DNA of 64,000 nucleotides from Apostichopus japonicus (lineage: Eukaryota > Echinodermata > Holothuroidea > Aspidochirotida > Stichopodidae): the NCBI RefSeq assembly GCF_037975245.1, contig NC_092583.1, forward strand, positions 11,609,764-11,673,763, read 5' to 3'. The stretch's first letter is position 1; every line of letters begins with the position of its first letter. The notes under the pieces are model-generated. The model ran no database searches. It saw nothing but the letters and a program-made list of their open reading frames with translations, and was not told where the DNA came from. Of this stretch, positions 12,590 to 23,640 are shown in pieces. The translations under genes and the position numbers were made by a program.

Positions 12590-12645
12590 AGACTGAATTA
12601 TGTCGGGAACAAACAACCCCCAGCTCTTGAGTAGATCTTCCATTT
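12590..12645 (-). pseudogene. Possible first exon of the element-borne gene
   Basis: A minus-strand ATG at about 12645 opens MEDLLKSWGLFVPDIIQSMK and then meets a donor-like AAAGGTGATC. A short 'LL-SWGL' helix at the amino end is what SAM-like domains often show, but 20 residues cannot prove a domain. It is listed because it lies upstream of the two fragments above on the same strand. Confidence 0.25.
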
Positions 12646-13728
12646 CGACTTTTGAGGCTGTCAACTCGACGGAATATGTAACCCTTCGTCGTGCACGTGC
12701 GCTCAAGCACACTTTGCATTCAAAGTTGCCCAACGTTGGTAAACGTCGCCAAGGTAAAGCCGAATGCTTGACCAGCGTATGATATAAAGAACCGAAATTT
12801 CGCCCAACATACGATTACGATGACAGAAAAGACCAACATGTGGACAAATATGAGCACGGAGTTTACCAACTCGATGGGTAAACAAACTCATCTGCGATTC
12901 GATCATTTTTATATATAAATTGGGCACTATTTGACCAACACAACTTGCCCAACATTTTTTTTACCCAGTGTTTTAACAGTGTATAGACTGTCTGTTGCTA
13001 TATCTATAGTTGTGGGGAAACATGCGAGTTTTTTATGCATTTGTGATTGCTCTTCAGTCTGTTCTCAGTACCAATTGCATGGTCCACATGGTCCCTATAT
13101 ATACCCCAATATCGTATACATGTTTTCCTGCAATTTTCCTATCCTTGCAGGGAACTGTAACAGCAGGGCTATTATGGATACAAACGAAGCCGATTCTCCT
13201 AAAAAAATTCTTGATGGTTTACGTTCAGGCAGGTACTTTGTCTAACTTGACTGTCCGCAGACTATGGGGCGCGGCCCAAACATGGGTCGCTAACAATATT
13301 TGTTGGGTCGCTGGATAATTCAAGCTCTTTATCTTCCAAGCTTGTTGTGGGGCCTACAAGTTTATTTTCCGCTGAATTAAATTACACTTCTAGCTTGTGA
13401 TCATGAAGGCAATAAATGACTCCACGAAAGTTTCATATGGATCGCAATTGCTTGAACAGGAGTGATATAAAAGCAGGACAAGACAAAACAGTGACGGGGA
13501 ATGGTCGGGGAGTGTGGATAGGGAAAACAGGCATCGCGTCAAATGACGATCAGATGAATCATCTTTGTAAAACGAGAATTACACATAGTTGTTGTTTTTT
13601 CTCAAGAACTTTCCTATACGCAGTTTTTAAATATTTTTTTTTAAATCTCCTCACCCCATCCGTTGCATCTTCCATAGGTATCAATAAAAGCTTATAAAGA
13701 AAGAAGAAAAATGGTAAAAAGAACTAAC

Positions 13729-13900
13729 CTGAAAAGGAGTATTCTGAAAACGACAGGCTGACACCAACTGACTCGTCGTAAATGAGCACAGGACGGTTTG
13801 ATTCCTGTGATGATACTGTTCCACTAAGACAAAGTAATATTACACATGTTGCAACGGTAACAACCAATAAGCGATGTAGGTTAACCGTACGGTCCCCCAT
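13729..13900 (-). CDS. Gene A, exon 1: signal peptide and amino-terminal linker
   Basis: The coding part is 172 bases from ATG at 13900 to a donor GTTAGT at 13728, ending in phase 1 to match exon 2. It encodes MGDRTVNLHRLLVVTVATC, more hydrophobic residues (VILLCLSG), then TVSSQ, a textbook signal peptide with likely cleavage after SS. About 25 non-conserved residues follow. Copy B has the same exon at 28659-28821, diverged only after the signal peptide. Intron 1 is about 9.2 kb here because of inserted elements, versus 2.4 kb in copy B. Extra small exons within intron 1 cannot be excluded. Confidence 0.85.
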
Positions 13901-13994
13901 TGCCGCGATATTTTAATAAATACGATTATACTGTCCAGAAATCTCTCTTTACCCCTCCTTCAATTTGAATATATATTGTCAAATAGAAATCATT

Positions 13995-14301
13995 GCTGAT
14001 AATATCTAGTAAACTGGTTGTCGTTCTTAAAGTTAGACATATACCGTATGGTGTGTGTTAGTGTTCCGCAACTGCCAAGAATGCAGTTTGGCGTCAGTCT
14101 TATACGGGCTATTATGGGATACGTGTTTATTTTTCCTGTCACGATACCTTTTCAAAGGGCACCTTTACAGTAGTGTTACGCTTTCAGTTCCGGTGGAGTT
14201 GGTTGAAATTGTATATAAATATATATAGCTGATAATATCTAGTAAACTGGTTGTCGTCCTTAAAGTTAGACATATACCGTATGGTGTGTGTTAGTGTTCC
14301 G

Positions 14302-14303
<2 letters not shown>
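13995..14303. repeat. 77-bp direct duplication upstream of gene A, ending at a (TA)n tract
   Basis: GCTGATAATATCTAGTAAAC... at about 13995-14072 recurs almost unchanged at about 14228-14303, the second copy running straight into (TA)n at 14303-14349. Copy B has one diverged version at about 28927. The site lies just upstream of the gene A start, so it may include promoter sequence. Confidence 0.85.

Positions 14304-14349
<46 letters not shown>
14303..14349. repeat. (TA)n microsatellite
   Basis: About 23 TA units marking the outer edge of duplication copy A. Confidence 0.95.
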
Positions 14350-14352
<3 letters not shown>

Positions 14353-14415
14353 CCTCTGGACAAAAAAAAATCAGATTTTACATTCTGTTTTAGATTCTCT
14401 TTATAGTTGTAATAC

Positions 14416-15431
14416 TGTAGCGCCCCCAACGGGTTTTAACTTGCCGAGCGACCATGCGTTCGATAGGGCCGCTGTCGGCCACCCTATGTCAGGATGAATG
14501 TGGGGCAACTACAAGTTGAGACACACTGAACCAATAAACACACGAACAAATAAATTGCTTTTTAAGCTTCTAATACATTTAATACAAAAACCTTTGCCTT
14601 CTCCACTTGGGCAGGTGTCTATAAAAACCAAATTAAATAATACATGAGGTCAACGCAGTGACCTCCAACAATAAGGTAGTAAGGTGATAAATTAGGACCA
14701 ATATTCAGTTAATAACATACAAATCCACATAAATTCCAGCTTATAATTTACATAAATGATAACGATACGTACCTGCGAAGTCCGTGGCCAAACGTATAAT
14801 TACGAGTCCTAAATTTACAATACGTAGGCGTTGCCTCGGGGAAAATTCAACCCGAATTAAAGTCACCCCCGCGCCACAAACATAAGAATAACCCCGCAGG
14901 GTGCGGCGATAATATCGACCGTGTTCCCAACCTTTTAGTAAATTTAGATGTAATAATTTAAAGGGATTCTGACAAACGGGGAAATACGCCTACAATATTA
15001 TAAGAAATAGGACTCGGACTTGCCTAAACTATAAAAGAACATTTAACTTACTTAACGAACTGACCAACGGACCTCACTAGGCAGCAGCAAACACCAAAAA
15101 ATGGAACACACTATAGAACCCAAAATAGCAAGTGCTCTAACTTAACACAAAAACTGAATCGAAACATTGAAACTTCGCGTGGCTCGAACATTCCACATAG
15201 CTTCTGAGGGACCAGACTATTGTCACGAGAGCTGGACAGCTGAAAGGGAGACGGAAACAAAAGGTATAAATTAATATGAAACTACAACAACTCACTTAAC
15301 ATATAAAAAGATATTAGATAAAACAGACCCCCAGAGAACAATAAAACAATACACACAAACAGGACAACTACTCCAGCAGTAATGCCACCTATGTACGGAG
15401 GCGTTTACGTGGCGCTCCCCTGGGCGTAACA
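14416..15431. mobile_element. Probable solo LTR
   Basis: The segment begins TGTAGCGCCC and ends GGGCGTAACA, so it has TG...CA termini with short imperfect inverted ends. ATAC flanks it on both sides (14412-14415 and 15432-15435), a possible 4-bp target duplication. It is about 1016 bp with no coding sequence and polyadenylation-like AATAAA motifs. No second copy or internal gag-pol region lies nearby, so it would be a recombined solo LTR. The class (Gypsy or BEL/Pao) cannot be told. Confidence 0.55.
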
Positions 15432-15439
15432 ATACTTGT

Positions 15440-16360
15440 CTACATGTCTACAGCCGCAAAGAAAATATTCAATTTTGAAACAGCGCAGGACGAAAGAAAC
15501 ATCAAGTTGAAATTTCTTGGATACATTCATGAATTATAATTCCACCCATTTATCGGGATTTTGTAATCAATGTTCACACATGTGCGATGTTAGGGACATT
15601 TTTACCTAAAGTACTAAAGTACTTTGCAAGTATTACTCTAAAGCTGACAGAAGCTGATCAAGTCATCGATAAAACACGTAGTTGAAAGATAAAGCTATAG
15701 GTTCTGGAAAGGCCAGAGATATGCTAAAGCGCCTTCGGCCCATTACACAACTTGTTGACGCCCCCCGCCTCCTCCCCGGCCACAAGCTCACGTAGCCAGT
15801 TCTGTATACTGTCATGAATCGTATTGACTCATACAACATATCTCTTCATTTACAGAAATGAAAAGAAACATTCCGTACTATTGTGCTCTCGGGAATAACA
15901 GTTATCATGTCATATATCAGACAGGTTAATGGACCGTACATGTATATATAATTTGAAATCCATTCCCTCCTAAGGAAATGTTGGTAAATGGGGGTAATTC
16001 AGTCATACCAAAATAAGCTGCAAACTCGTTTTCTTTTCTTTTCCTATTTCCCGTATTGGCTCCAAATGTTCTCTATGAGTTTTGACAGGATTTCCTGAAG
16101 CAGGCTGGTTCTACGGGCGCTTAAGGCACATGGAACGCTGGTCGACCATCATTGTGCTAAAGAACATGTGAATTTAAGCAACACATGCTATAACGCTCAT
16201 ATAGCCTATGTGAAAATGGGTTGCAATGCAACGTACGTGCACGACTGATGAACAAAAACCCATCTATGTCTTGCTTACATCTGGCGAAAGAAAAGGAGGG
16301 AAGAAAACTAGACAAACAGAGAGATAGCCTTCACAGAAACAGAAGACTATGTTCTAAACA
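15440..16360. other. Non-coding stretch
   Basis: I see no gene, structured RNA or clear repeat. A (TA)n tract follows at about 16368-16422. Confidence 0.5.
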
Positions 16361-16369
16361 TAACATATG

Positions 16370-16423
<54 letters not shown>

Positions 16424-16448
16424 GTGTGTGTCAGTGTGTGTGGGTGAT

Positions 16449-16727
16449 ATTTCGAGTTGGTTAGCATCATGTTTGATATGTAGAGTAAGGCAAAATGTGT
16501 CACAAATATGGAACTAGAATTTTTTGACACAGGTGACAATCGCATCAGTACAGTGGAATAACGACCTTCCTTTCCGGTTTAGAATCCCTGCACATACAAC
16601 CAGCGTCGATAGCCTAGTGGTTAGGGTGTCCGCGTACAAACCGGGAGGCCCAGGTTCGAATCCCGGTTGAGGCTAAAAGTTGTTTCACTGTTCTGGATTT
16701 TCCAACTCACTTCGATTTCAATTATAC
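16449..16727 (+). mobile_element. tRNA-headed SINE, copy 1 of a tandem pair
   Basis: Positions 16606-16675 look like a tRNA: A-box TAGCCTAGTGGTTAGG and B-box GGTTCGAATCC. The outer acceptor-stem arms (GCGTCGA and TTGAGGC) pair imperfectly. The repeated unit extends about 150 bases upstream (from TTCGAGTTGGTTAGCATC) and about 50 bases downstream (ACTGTTCT..ATTTTCCAACTCA). All of this is repeated at 16820. A tRNA-derived repeat is more likely than a working tRNA gene. Confidence 0.7.
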
Positions 16728-16819
16728 ATATATTCATTTCCTTTTGTCGTTTACCTACATTTTATTAACAATGCTGTTCAAAGTTTCTCTTTCGAGTTCC
16801 GGCTTTAGGAATCACAAAT

Positions 16820-17088
16820 GGATTCGAGTTGGTTAGCATCATGTTTGATCTCCAGAGTAAGGCAAATATGTCAGAAAAGCAGAACTAGTATTGTTCAATT
16901 CAGGTGACAAACGCCTACAGTGGAATTACGACCTTCCTTGCCGGTTTCGAACCTCTGGACATACAATCAGCGTCCATGGTCTAGTGGTTAGGGTGTCAGC
17001 ACATAAAGCGGGATTCCCGGCATCGAATCCCGGTGGAGGCTGGAAGTTTTTGCACTGTTCTGAATTTTCCAACTCATTACGTTTCCGA
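16820..17088 (+). mobile_element. tRNA-headed SINE, copy 2 of a tandem pair
   Basis: This is a diverged copy of the unit at 16449, offset by about 371 bp. The A-box is TGGTCTAGTGGTTAGG. The B-box is decayed (GGCATCGAATCCC), which argues against function. The same flanking blocks are present on both sides, showing that a larger segment and not only the tRNA-like part was duplicated. Confidence 0.7.
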
Positions 17089-17339
17089 CTTTCTCTAGGA
17101 CTTTGACTGCTATTTCATGACAAATTGCATTGGAAAACCGACTATCCAGGTGCTGTTTCTTCTCCAAAATCGTTCGTTTTAATTTATATCCTGTGCCTGC
17201 CTAACTTTTCTGGGCCTCAAGTTACTCTTCTTTTTTTCTCCAGGGAGTTACATCTTTCATTCAGTGCACTGGTGTTATGGGCGTGCTTTACCTCTTGCAT
17301 GTTCACCAAACCACATTTACTGATGACGTCATCTCTACG

Positions 17340-17708
17340 TCATTGCCCTTGTAACAGTGCACGCGAGTACCTGGTCCGGATACCAGTCAGAGGTTGAAAC
17401 ACCGTTGTTGGGGGACCATCGCTTCTCATCCCCGTTCCAATAGCGCAGTTTTTTTTATTGTTTTGCCGTAACATTGCGTTACCTATTATATTCCTATCAT
17501 TACAATCATCGCAAGGGCCCAGCTCTACGACACCATCCAGTTCATCGACTTCAGACTCAGTCTTAAAAGATAAGTTATTTCTTTCTATCTGGCGCCTTAA
17601 GTTAACTGTATCTTTGTTATTCACTTTGTACCATTCACCTTTATTATCCATATTATTTATAGAATATAGAATATCATTATTCAAAATACCATTCGAAACC
17701 TCGTCCAT
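17340..17708 (-). CDS. Unrecognised 122-codon open frame
   Basis: An ATG-to-stop frame with a fairly natural composition: an acidic middle (ESEVDELDGVVELGPCDDC) and a basic, threonine-rich end. I do not recognise it. No splice signals or neighbours support it, and it abuts the U2-headed repeat at 17780. It may be chance or the remains of a mobile element. Confidence 0.2.
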   Translation of the reverse strand: MDEVSNGILNNDILYSINNMDNKGEWYKVNNKDTVNLRRQIERNNLSFKTESEVDELDGVVELGPCDDCNDRNIIGNAMLRQNNKKNCAIGTGMRSDGPPTTVFQPLTGIRTRYSRALLQGQ

Positions 17709-17779
17709 CTTTTATGCGTTAACACCCTTGGAAACTCTTTCTGTCGGAAACGAATTATGTCGTTTCCGTAACAATTGCA

Positions 17780-17950
17780 AAGAACCTAGGCACGAAAACC
17801 AAACAGCCGAACAACTGATCCGCTCTCAACCCCAGTCCCCGTGCATCGAGATTGTGACTGTGTGATCATCGTCGGGTGTGTGTATCATGATTCCCCTCGA
17901 AAGGGAACAGGCTACAACACATGGTCTTAGCGAAAAGGCCGAGAAGCGAT
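17780..17950 (-). mobile_element. U2 snRNA-headed repeat, copy 1
   Basis: Reading the minus strand from 17950, the sequence starts ATCGCTTCTCGGCCTTTT, then CGCTAAGACCATGTGTTGTA, matching the 5' end of U2 spliceosomal RNA with a few changes. After about 45 bases it leaves U2 and continues with a body (GATGATCACACAGTCACA...GGACTGGGG...GAGCGGATCAGT) shared with 63282-63448. It ends GGTTCTTTGCAATTG. Two copies with the same U2-to-body junction indicate a chimeric, probably SINE-like repeat, not two independent U2 pseudogenes. Confidence 0.8.
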
Positions 17951-17999
17951 GAATTGGTTTCATTGTGTAGTTCTTTAACACTGTCTCGCAGCTCATCAA

Positions 18000-20830
18000 T
18001 GGCATTGGAGAAGTCATCCTACGGACTTCGAACACTTTCAGGAATGTCTCTTTGAGCCTCTGGATTTTTGTTCACAGAGAGTGAATGGAGCTTGACCTGC
18101 GACTGTTGTCCATGTCAGATTCCGAGTCATCATCTTTGCGCTTTGTTAGGACAGAGCTTAGGCGCTGAGAGGCGAACTCTTGACGTTTTTTTTTCTGGCC
18201 TATACTTTCTTTTGGTCGTCCTGCCGGCATTTCTTCCTTGTGAAAGGGTAGTATACAGCCAAGGCTTCGAGTTTCAGAATATATAGATATATTTAAGTTA
18301 CTAGCGGCCCTCTCTGCCTTATTTTGTGTTGGAGTTCTACCTGCAACCGATCATCAGTGAACTATATATTAGGTAAATACGTACTTGCTAACGCCAGTAC
18401 TGGGGCCTTACTTTACTAAACGGTTAATTGAGTTTTCTGTACGCACACTGTCTTACAAAAGTAAAGGAGGAACCTGCCCATAATAGATCGATGATAAATA
18501 TGGAATAAATTTTACGTGCATTAAGAAAAGAAAGAAGGGGTGATGGCAAATGTCAACCGTGAATGGATGAGACGTAATATAACGTAAGGCCTAGTCTAAG
18601 CTAACGTTAGGCCCAACATAGCCTAACTTAGACGTAATTATACATTGGTTGGTGATATTCATCGTTGGTTTAAATTAGGGCTTAGTTTCCGTTGGCGTAT
18701 ACGTTTACATATTGTATGCTTAATTACAATATATGCCAAACAAATGTGAGCCTAATCTCATGATATAGACCCAAGTTAGAGTCTAACTTTTGACGGAAAG
18801 CAAGCAATCGTAATTAAACAAGCGTAGGGAGTATAGCGGCCTTGACATTTCTCACTGCCGATCCGAATAATTTCTGTGGCTGGCCAGAAGTTCAGAATAG
18901 TTTCCGATTTTCATCAACGGATTGCAATCGTAAAGGGGTGACATGTATAGCCGTTTGACTTTATCGAAGCGCTCAGGCGAAGTTATTTGTTTTGCCGTTG
19001 GCTTAACTTAGAATCACGATAGGCTTATTTCAACTTTGACGTTGGTTACCTTAATGTATACAAATTTGGCATACAATAAACACTTAATTAATAATAATTA
19101 TTATCCTATAGATCTAGAGTTAGTGTCTATGTAGTATCTTTCGTTTTTGTAGTCGCTCACCTGTTGACCAAGTTTTGACCCAGACGTGACCACGACGGAG
19201 GTTTGTGAACCGTTGTTGTTTTAAGTACACCTACGTCAAAGGCTTGGAACAGACAAGACATGGTTGTGCGATTGATCAAAGGATTGTCAAGTATTTGCTT
19301 AAGCCGAACTCATTGCTTCCCACGGCAAGTCTGTGCTTGTTTTGCCTGTGTGGAAAAGCAATACGCACGATTGACTAACGTTCGCTGTATAGAGTAACTT
19401 AAGGCCTGGGATAGTCCCTGAAGAGTAGAACGACATTAGCACTAACGTCGTATCCCGAAGGTACTTAGTGCTAGGTCGAATCAGCACTTTAATAACCTTT
19501 AGGGCCTTCAAGTCTGCAATATTAATAAAGTAAGCAGTAATGTTAGTAGTTGTAGTACCACTAGTTATAATACCAATTTCTGTATTGAAAGTGTCACTGT
19601 GCTCAAACCTATTTAGGAAGTATTTATTTTCCATTTTTGGTTTTAATGAAATCATAACCTTTCCTAGTCCAACTATGGTTTGTGCCTATTTTCGTGGGCG
19701 TTTCACAAGTAAACCGTTATGTGAAAAGGAACGCTGGTGCACGCCTCATATTTGGTATCTGACTGGATTTGGCCGAATGTCCATTCCCGTTTTCACATAG
19801 GGCCTACTGACGAGTACTACATTCGTCATAACCACTCAGTAACGTACACAACCTGCGTTTTGGCATAACGACAAAATTACCCTTTGGAACAAGCCACCAA
19901 CTAACCAACTAACTGCATTTTGAGAAACAACCCAGGACTATGGAAAGGTGGTATCTTCATTATTTCCACCTCATCTTTTCATTAATGATTAATGCAGCTG
20001 GAGCACATAGTTTAATAACTGGGCTGTGTTGGTAACGGAATTACGACTGCAGGTACCTAAGCATCCCCTGGGACTACCAGTAGGCTAAAAAGCAGAGACT
20101 GTATCACCTAGCCTATCTGCTGTTTCTGGTCAGATGGAGTATTTTCCAATTAAGTATGTCTCATAGGGCTAAATACATGCTAATAATCTATTGTTCATAA
20201 AAAAAAGGTGCAAATTAAAGTGTCTCGGTCCACATATTACTTAATATATCAATATGCCTACTAACATATTGCTACATCTCTTTCAACATAGAGATTCACA
20301 GAAATTTCGGCTATCCAAGCCCCCATGGCAACTAGTAAATGTGTAGAACTGCATCATATGATCTAAGCATAGCTCGATTAGGGGACACTTTGTACAACTA
20401 AATAACAATGTGAATGCATTACAGTGACGGGTAATGTTCGATAGCATCATAAACATTCATAATAAAGCTAAATAAATATCCCAGTGTGGGTTCTTGTTAG
20501 ACCAAGAACTAAAATTACTTTCAATACTCTCATATCACCTCAAAGAAGATTACATCATAAGGATACACACATAAGATGCTAATGGTTGTGGGCCTTTTTA
20601 AGTGCAATAATCAAAACATCTCACGTAATATACTTACTTAATAATGAGAACTGCACACAATTTTCCTTAGTCTGTGTGCTTCATAAAAGTTACAACTTAA
20701 CAGATTACGCAACTGGAAGTATTCTTTTTGCACTGGGTCATGTGTTGTCGCATAAGTAGGAATTGACGGAATTGATGAATCGATGGACTTTATGCAAACT
20801 TCGTCATTATTGATGTTAATGTATTTTAAA
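18000..20830. other. Non-coding stretch
   Basis: AT-rich. Short CTAACGTTAGGCC-type palindromic motifs recur at about 18590-18640. A 118-codon minus-strand frame (19299-19655) has no splice or homology support. Nothing else is recognised. Confidence 0.5.
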
Positions 20831-20838
20831 ATGGTACA

Positions 20839-20887
20839 ATGGCAGTAGTGAAATATAGAGGCCATACTCAGTTGGATGCTTTAAGAA
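20839..20887 (+). CDS. Possible small gene, exon 1
   Basis: ATG at 20839 opens MAVVKYRGHTQLDALR and ends in phase 1 at a strong donor (GTAAGT from 20888). Joined to an acceptor at 21024-21025 it continues in frame into a 290-base exon. Not recognised. Confidence 0.35.
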
Positions 20888-21025
20888 GTAAGTATGATAA
20901 ATTTAGCCATTAATGTCTTTATAATTGAATGAAAAGAACAAGATGTTTCGATTGATGAAATATATTTGACAATAAACCATCGAATATTTCTGTCTTGTTA
21001 GTATTAACTTATATTTCATTAACAG

Positions 21026-21315
21026 GCGGTTACAAGGAAAAAATGAATATATTCATCAAGTTAATCATGATGCGTTCCAATAACGTCATGTATGTGCCAA
21101 TCCACTGGGCTGCAGAACGTTGGAAGAATTATAAAAAAAATGGGCATATTTTCACTTTAGAGGGGAGAAATATTAAAACTAATAACTCATCAAAAATGCA
21201 AGACTTGAGATACATCATAAAAGACACGGCGCCTGCCAATATACTGGTAACAGAGCTCCAAAGGATCCACACTTTACACCAGAGAATATCTATCCCATCA
21301 TGGCATGCAAATTGA
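21026..21315 (+). CDS. Possible small gene, exon 2 (terminal)
   Basis: After the acceptor ATTAACAG, the frame joins exon 1 in phase 1 and runs to a stop at 21315, giving about 112 residues in total. The product is basic, with YVPIHWAAERWKNYKKNGHI in the middle and no signal peptide or known motif. Exact phase matching and good splice sites are the only support, and no second copy exists for comparison. An unrelated chance frame is quite possible. Confidence 0.35.
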
Positions 21316-21697
21316 CTTCCTAAACCATTGACTTCCTAAACCATTCCATGCATAGTGTCTAGCTTGGTGAAGGCAGCACTTGAAAAGAAAAATAGATATG
21401 AGAATATATTCATAAGTAAAGCTACGTTATTGACAAAAGCTGTAGAAAAGCAAGAGGAGATGGCAGTCATTATTATGAGTGTTGTTTGCAACATTAAGCT
21501 TAAATAAACTCGCCTTTGAAGATAGAAGCTAATAAAATACGTATGTAAACCATAACATGGGCATGTCAGAATTTCGAAATTTGCTCACTTTTTGATGTCA
21601 GGTAAAATTTCACAGACAATAAAACAGAAAACAGGAAATCACTTTTTGAAAAATGAAATTTAATTGTGACTATTGAAAGTAAAGTAATCTTCCTTAC

Positions 21698-22132
21698 CTT
21701 TGCAAACATCTCTCATTCTCAGGCAGTCCACAAATGGATCATGTACTGGCTGTGTCTCAAATGTATAGTCGATACTGGCAGCAGGATTTTTCGCCAATTC
21801 GAAGCACATGAATGGAACCTCATGACAGATGAGGCGAGATAAATCCACATGGAAGTCCATCTCTTTAAAGACTAGATTTTCACCAGTATTTAGAGTTTGG
21901 TCATCTTGTACAGCTGTCAAGATCTGTGGCTGCTCGTTAACGCGTCTTCTTTTCCCCTTGGTGTTTTTAGAGAAGAAAGTTTTGACTTGCCATAAGTCCT
22001 CTCCAACTACCGTTGTCGTCAGCTGTTTATTTGTAGTAGCCTTTAGTTTGACTGTCGTTTGGGTGTCGTTGGTATTTTCCGCAATGATCTTAGGACTTAT
22101 AAGTTTTGCGTGTAACTTAGTAAAGACAACTC
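21698..22132 (-). CDS. Gene B, exon 5: W/Cys domain
   Basis: The exon is 435 bases (145 codons), phase 1-1, acceptor ccttgttacag and donor GTAAGG at 21697. It is the complete form of the exon cut at the left edge of the window. The domain reads KLHAKLISPKII at the start, EDLWQVKTFFSK in the middle, then LICHEVPFMCFELAK and a closing DCLRMRDVCKG. The four cysteines and the W align with exons 3 and 4. It is intact here, although exons 3 and 4 of this copy are broken. Confidence 0.85.
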
Positions 22133-22430
22133 CTGTAACAAGGTAGGAAAAGCATAGATTGAGTATTGCAACTCTTACCAAAAACTTCTTGAAATTTTCA
22201 GAATTTGTTTACAGTGATCTGATTTTGTCTCTCGTCTTTTGTTTACATTTATATCTTTAACCCCCCCCCCCCCCTCACCTTCCTATCAAACATTTGAAAA
22301 CAGAAGTCTAACATATACAGTTGTACAAATTTTACAAACCGATGTATCTTCCAACATGAGCCATATTTAAACTCCCTCTTTCCATACCCTCACCCTAAGC
22401 ATGGCCCAGTCGGGTAAAAATAGTACTTAC

Positions 22431-22869
22431 TTGACTGACATTCTTGTGGCTTGCAAAGCACCAATGAATCTCGAGAAACATCACCAGGCCCTTCTTCCAC
22501 AATAAGTGTAAATGCTGGATCAGGGGCGTCCCCTTTCGAGAATTCCATGCAAATGTAGTTCACGTCATCAATACATCCAATAGTTCCATATTCAAAAAAT
22601 CTCAATACCATCAATATTGAGAGGGTTACCATTGGTAATGTCAGTGGAACCTTCCGCGTCATTGAGGATTTGGGCCACTTCTCCAATGCGAGGACCATCA
22701 CCCAAAGGATTGCTACTACCAAACAGTGATACACTCCAAAGATCGTCACCCTCTAGGTCACGTGTGTCATCCCTGAATGTGACGTCAATGTCGATAGATA
22801 CAGGAGTCTCTTGGCCTGGAATTGGTCTCTCTCCAGTCAGTTCCCAGTCGAATGTCTCGGCAAACGCTC
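22431..22869 (-). pseudogene. Gene B, exon 4, with a two-base frameshift
   Basis: Splice sites are intact (acceptor before 22869, donor GTAAGT from 22430), but the exon is 439 bases against 441 in gene A. The loss is at about 22595-22605, where A encodes GIETEFEYGTIGC. Upstream the frame reads GDDLWSVSLFGSSNPLG as expected, and downstream the original protein continues in another frame (YGTIGCIDDVNYICMEF). If exon 4 is included in the transcript the protein is truncated. Skipping exons 3 and 4, both originally phase 1-1, would keep the frame from VWC into exon 5. Confidence 0.8.
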
Positions 22870-23370
22870 CTAAATGAGATAAGTTGGGATTGAAAAACAA
22901 GGCATTAAAACATTTGATTGTTGGGACTTGGTACGAGAAAAGCTTACCATATTTTATAACTAGTGTTTATATATACATTATCTATGTTACCAAGATAGGT
23001 CATGCGTAGTTATTCGACACAGGCTTGTGCCAAACTAATACTGCTATATATAGACTTTTGGTAGTCTGCTATTTCTATATATTCGCCTTCATGCCACGAG
23101 TTGGGTACTAATGTTAACTATTTCGGCAATATCGCTTTGCACCTGCTTGTTTAAAGACATATGGAAAATAACCTTCTCCTTTTGTTTGTTTGTTGCTTGA
23201 TTGTAAATAATCAGACCATAAATTAGATGAGTTTGTTTGAAATACAACCGATTATGAAATAGGCACACACACATAGAAAACAAAACATCAGCTTAGAAGG
23301 AAACAAAGGAATGTCATTCGTATCAAAACATAGAATGTCTTTCTAAGGAAGACACACACACACTGACACA

Positions 23371-23515
<145 letters not shown>

Positions 23516-23640
23516 TCATGATATGTACCTTACGTCGACAGTTTATGGTAAAAAAGTGTACCATTTTGAGACACTTTTTTATTGTCGCAAATAGCTTTAT
23601 AATGTTCTCCGTTCTCTAAAACGTTCATTTAAAAGTTTTG

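Larger units (their letters stand above)
7843..12981 (-). mobile_element. 5.1-kb CACTA/EnSpm-like DNA element
   Basis: Ends are CACTGTTAAAA (7843) and TTTTAACAGTG (12981), flanked by TA on both sides. Copy B at about 27362 shows the empty site. Inside both ends are clusters of TTGGGC/GCCCAA subterminal motifs, roughly a dozen over 7865-8260 and several over 12720-12960. CACTG ends plus subterminal repeats fit CACTA/EnSpm. The TA flank would also fit a Tc1/mariner-type duplication, so the class is not certain. No transposase core is visible, but minus-strand exon-like fragments occur inside. Confidence 0.8.
1..14230 (-). repeat. Segmental duplication, copy A (tandem partner of copy B)
   Basis: From base 1 this segment aligns collinearly with 21822-29160: exon for exon, intron for intron, and through the upstream region of exon 1. 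Similarity stops near 14230, just before a (TA)n run, and near 29160 in copy B. Copy A extends past the left edge of the window. It is longer than B because of insertions at 4761-4931, 5078-5701, about 5867-6840, 6849-7513 and 7843-12981. I read the alignment by eye, so no identity value is given. Confidence 0.9.

Noticed and set aside
16606-16677. Functional tRNA gene
   Set aside because: Acceptor-stem mismatches, a second decayed copy with the same flanks, and long repeat flanks favour a SINE.
19299-19655. 118-residue minus-strand frame
   Set aside because: No motif, no splice support, composition unremarkable; chance length in 64 kb.
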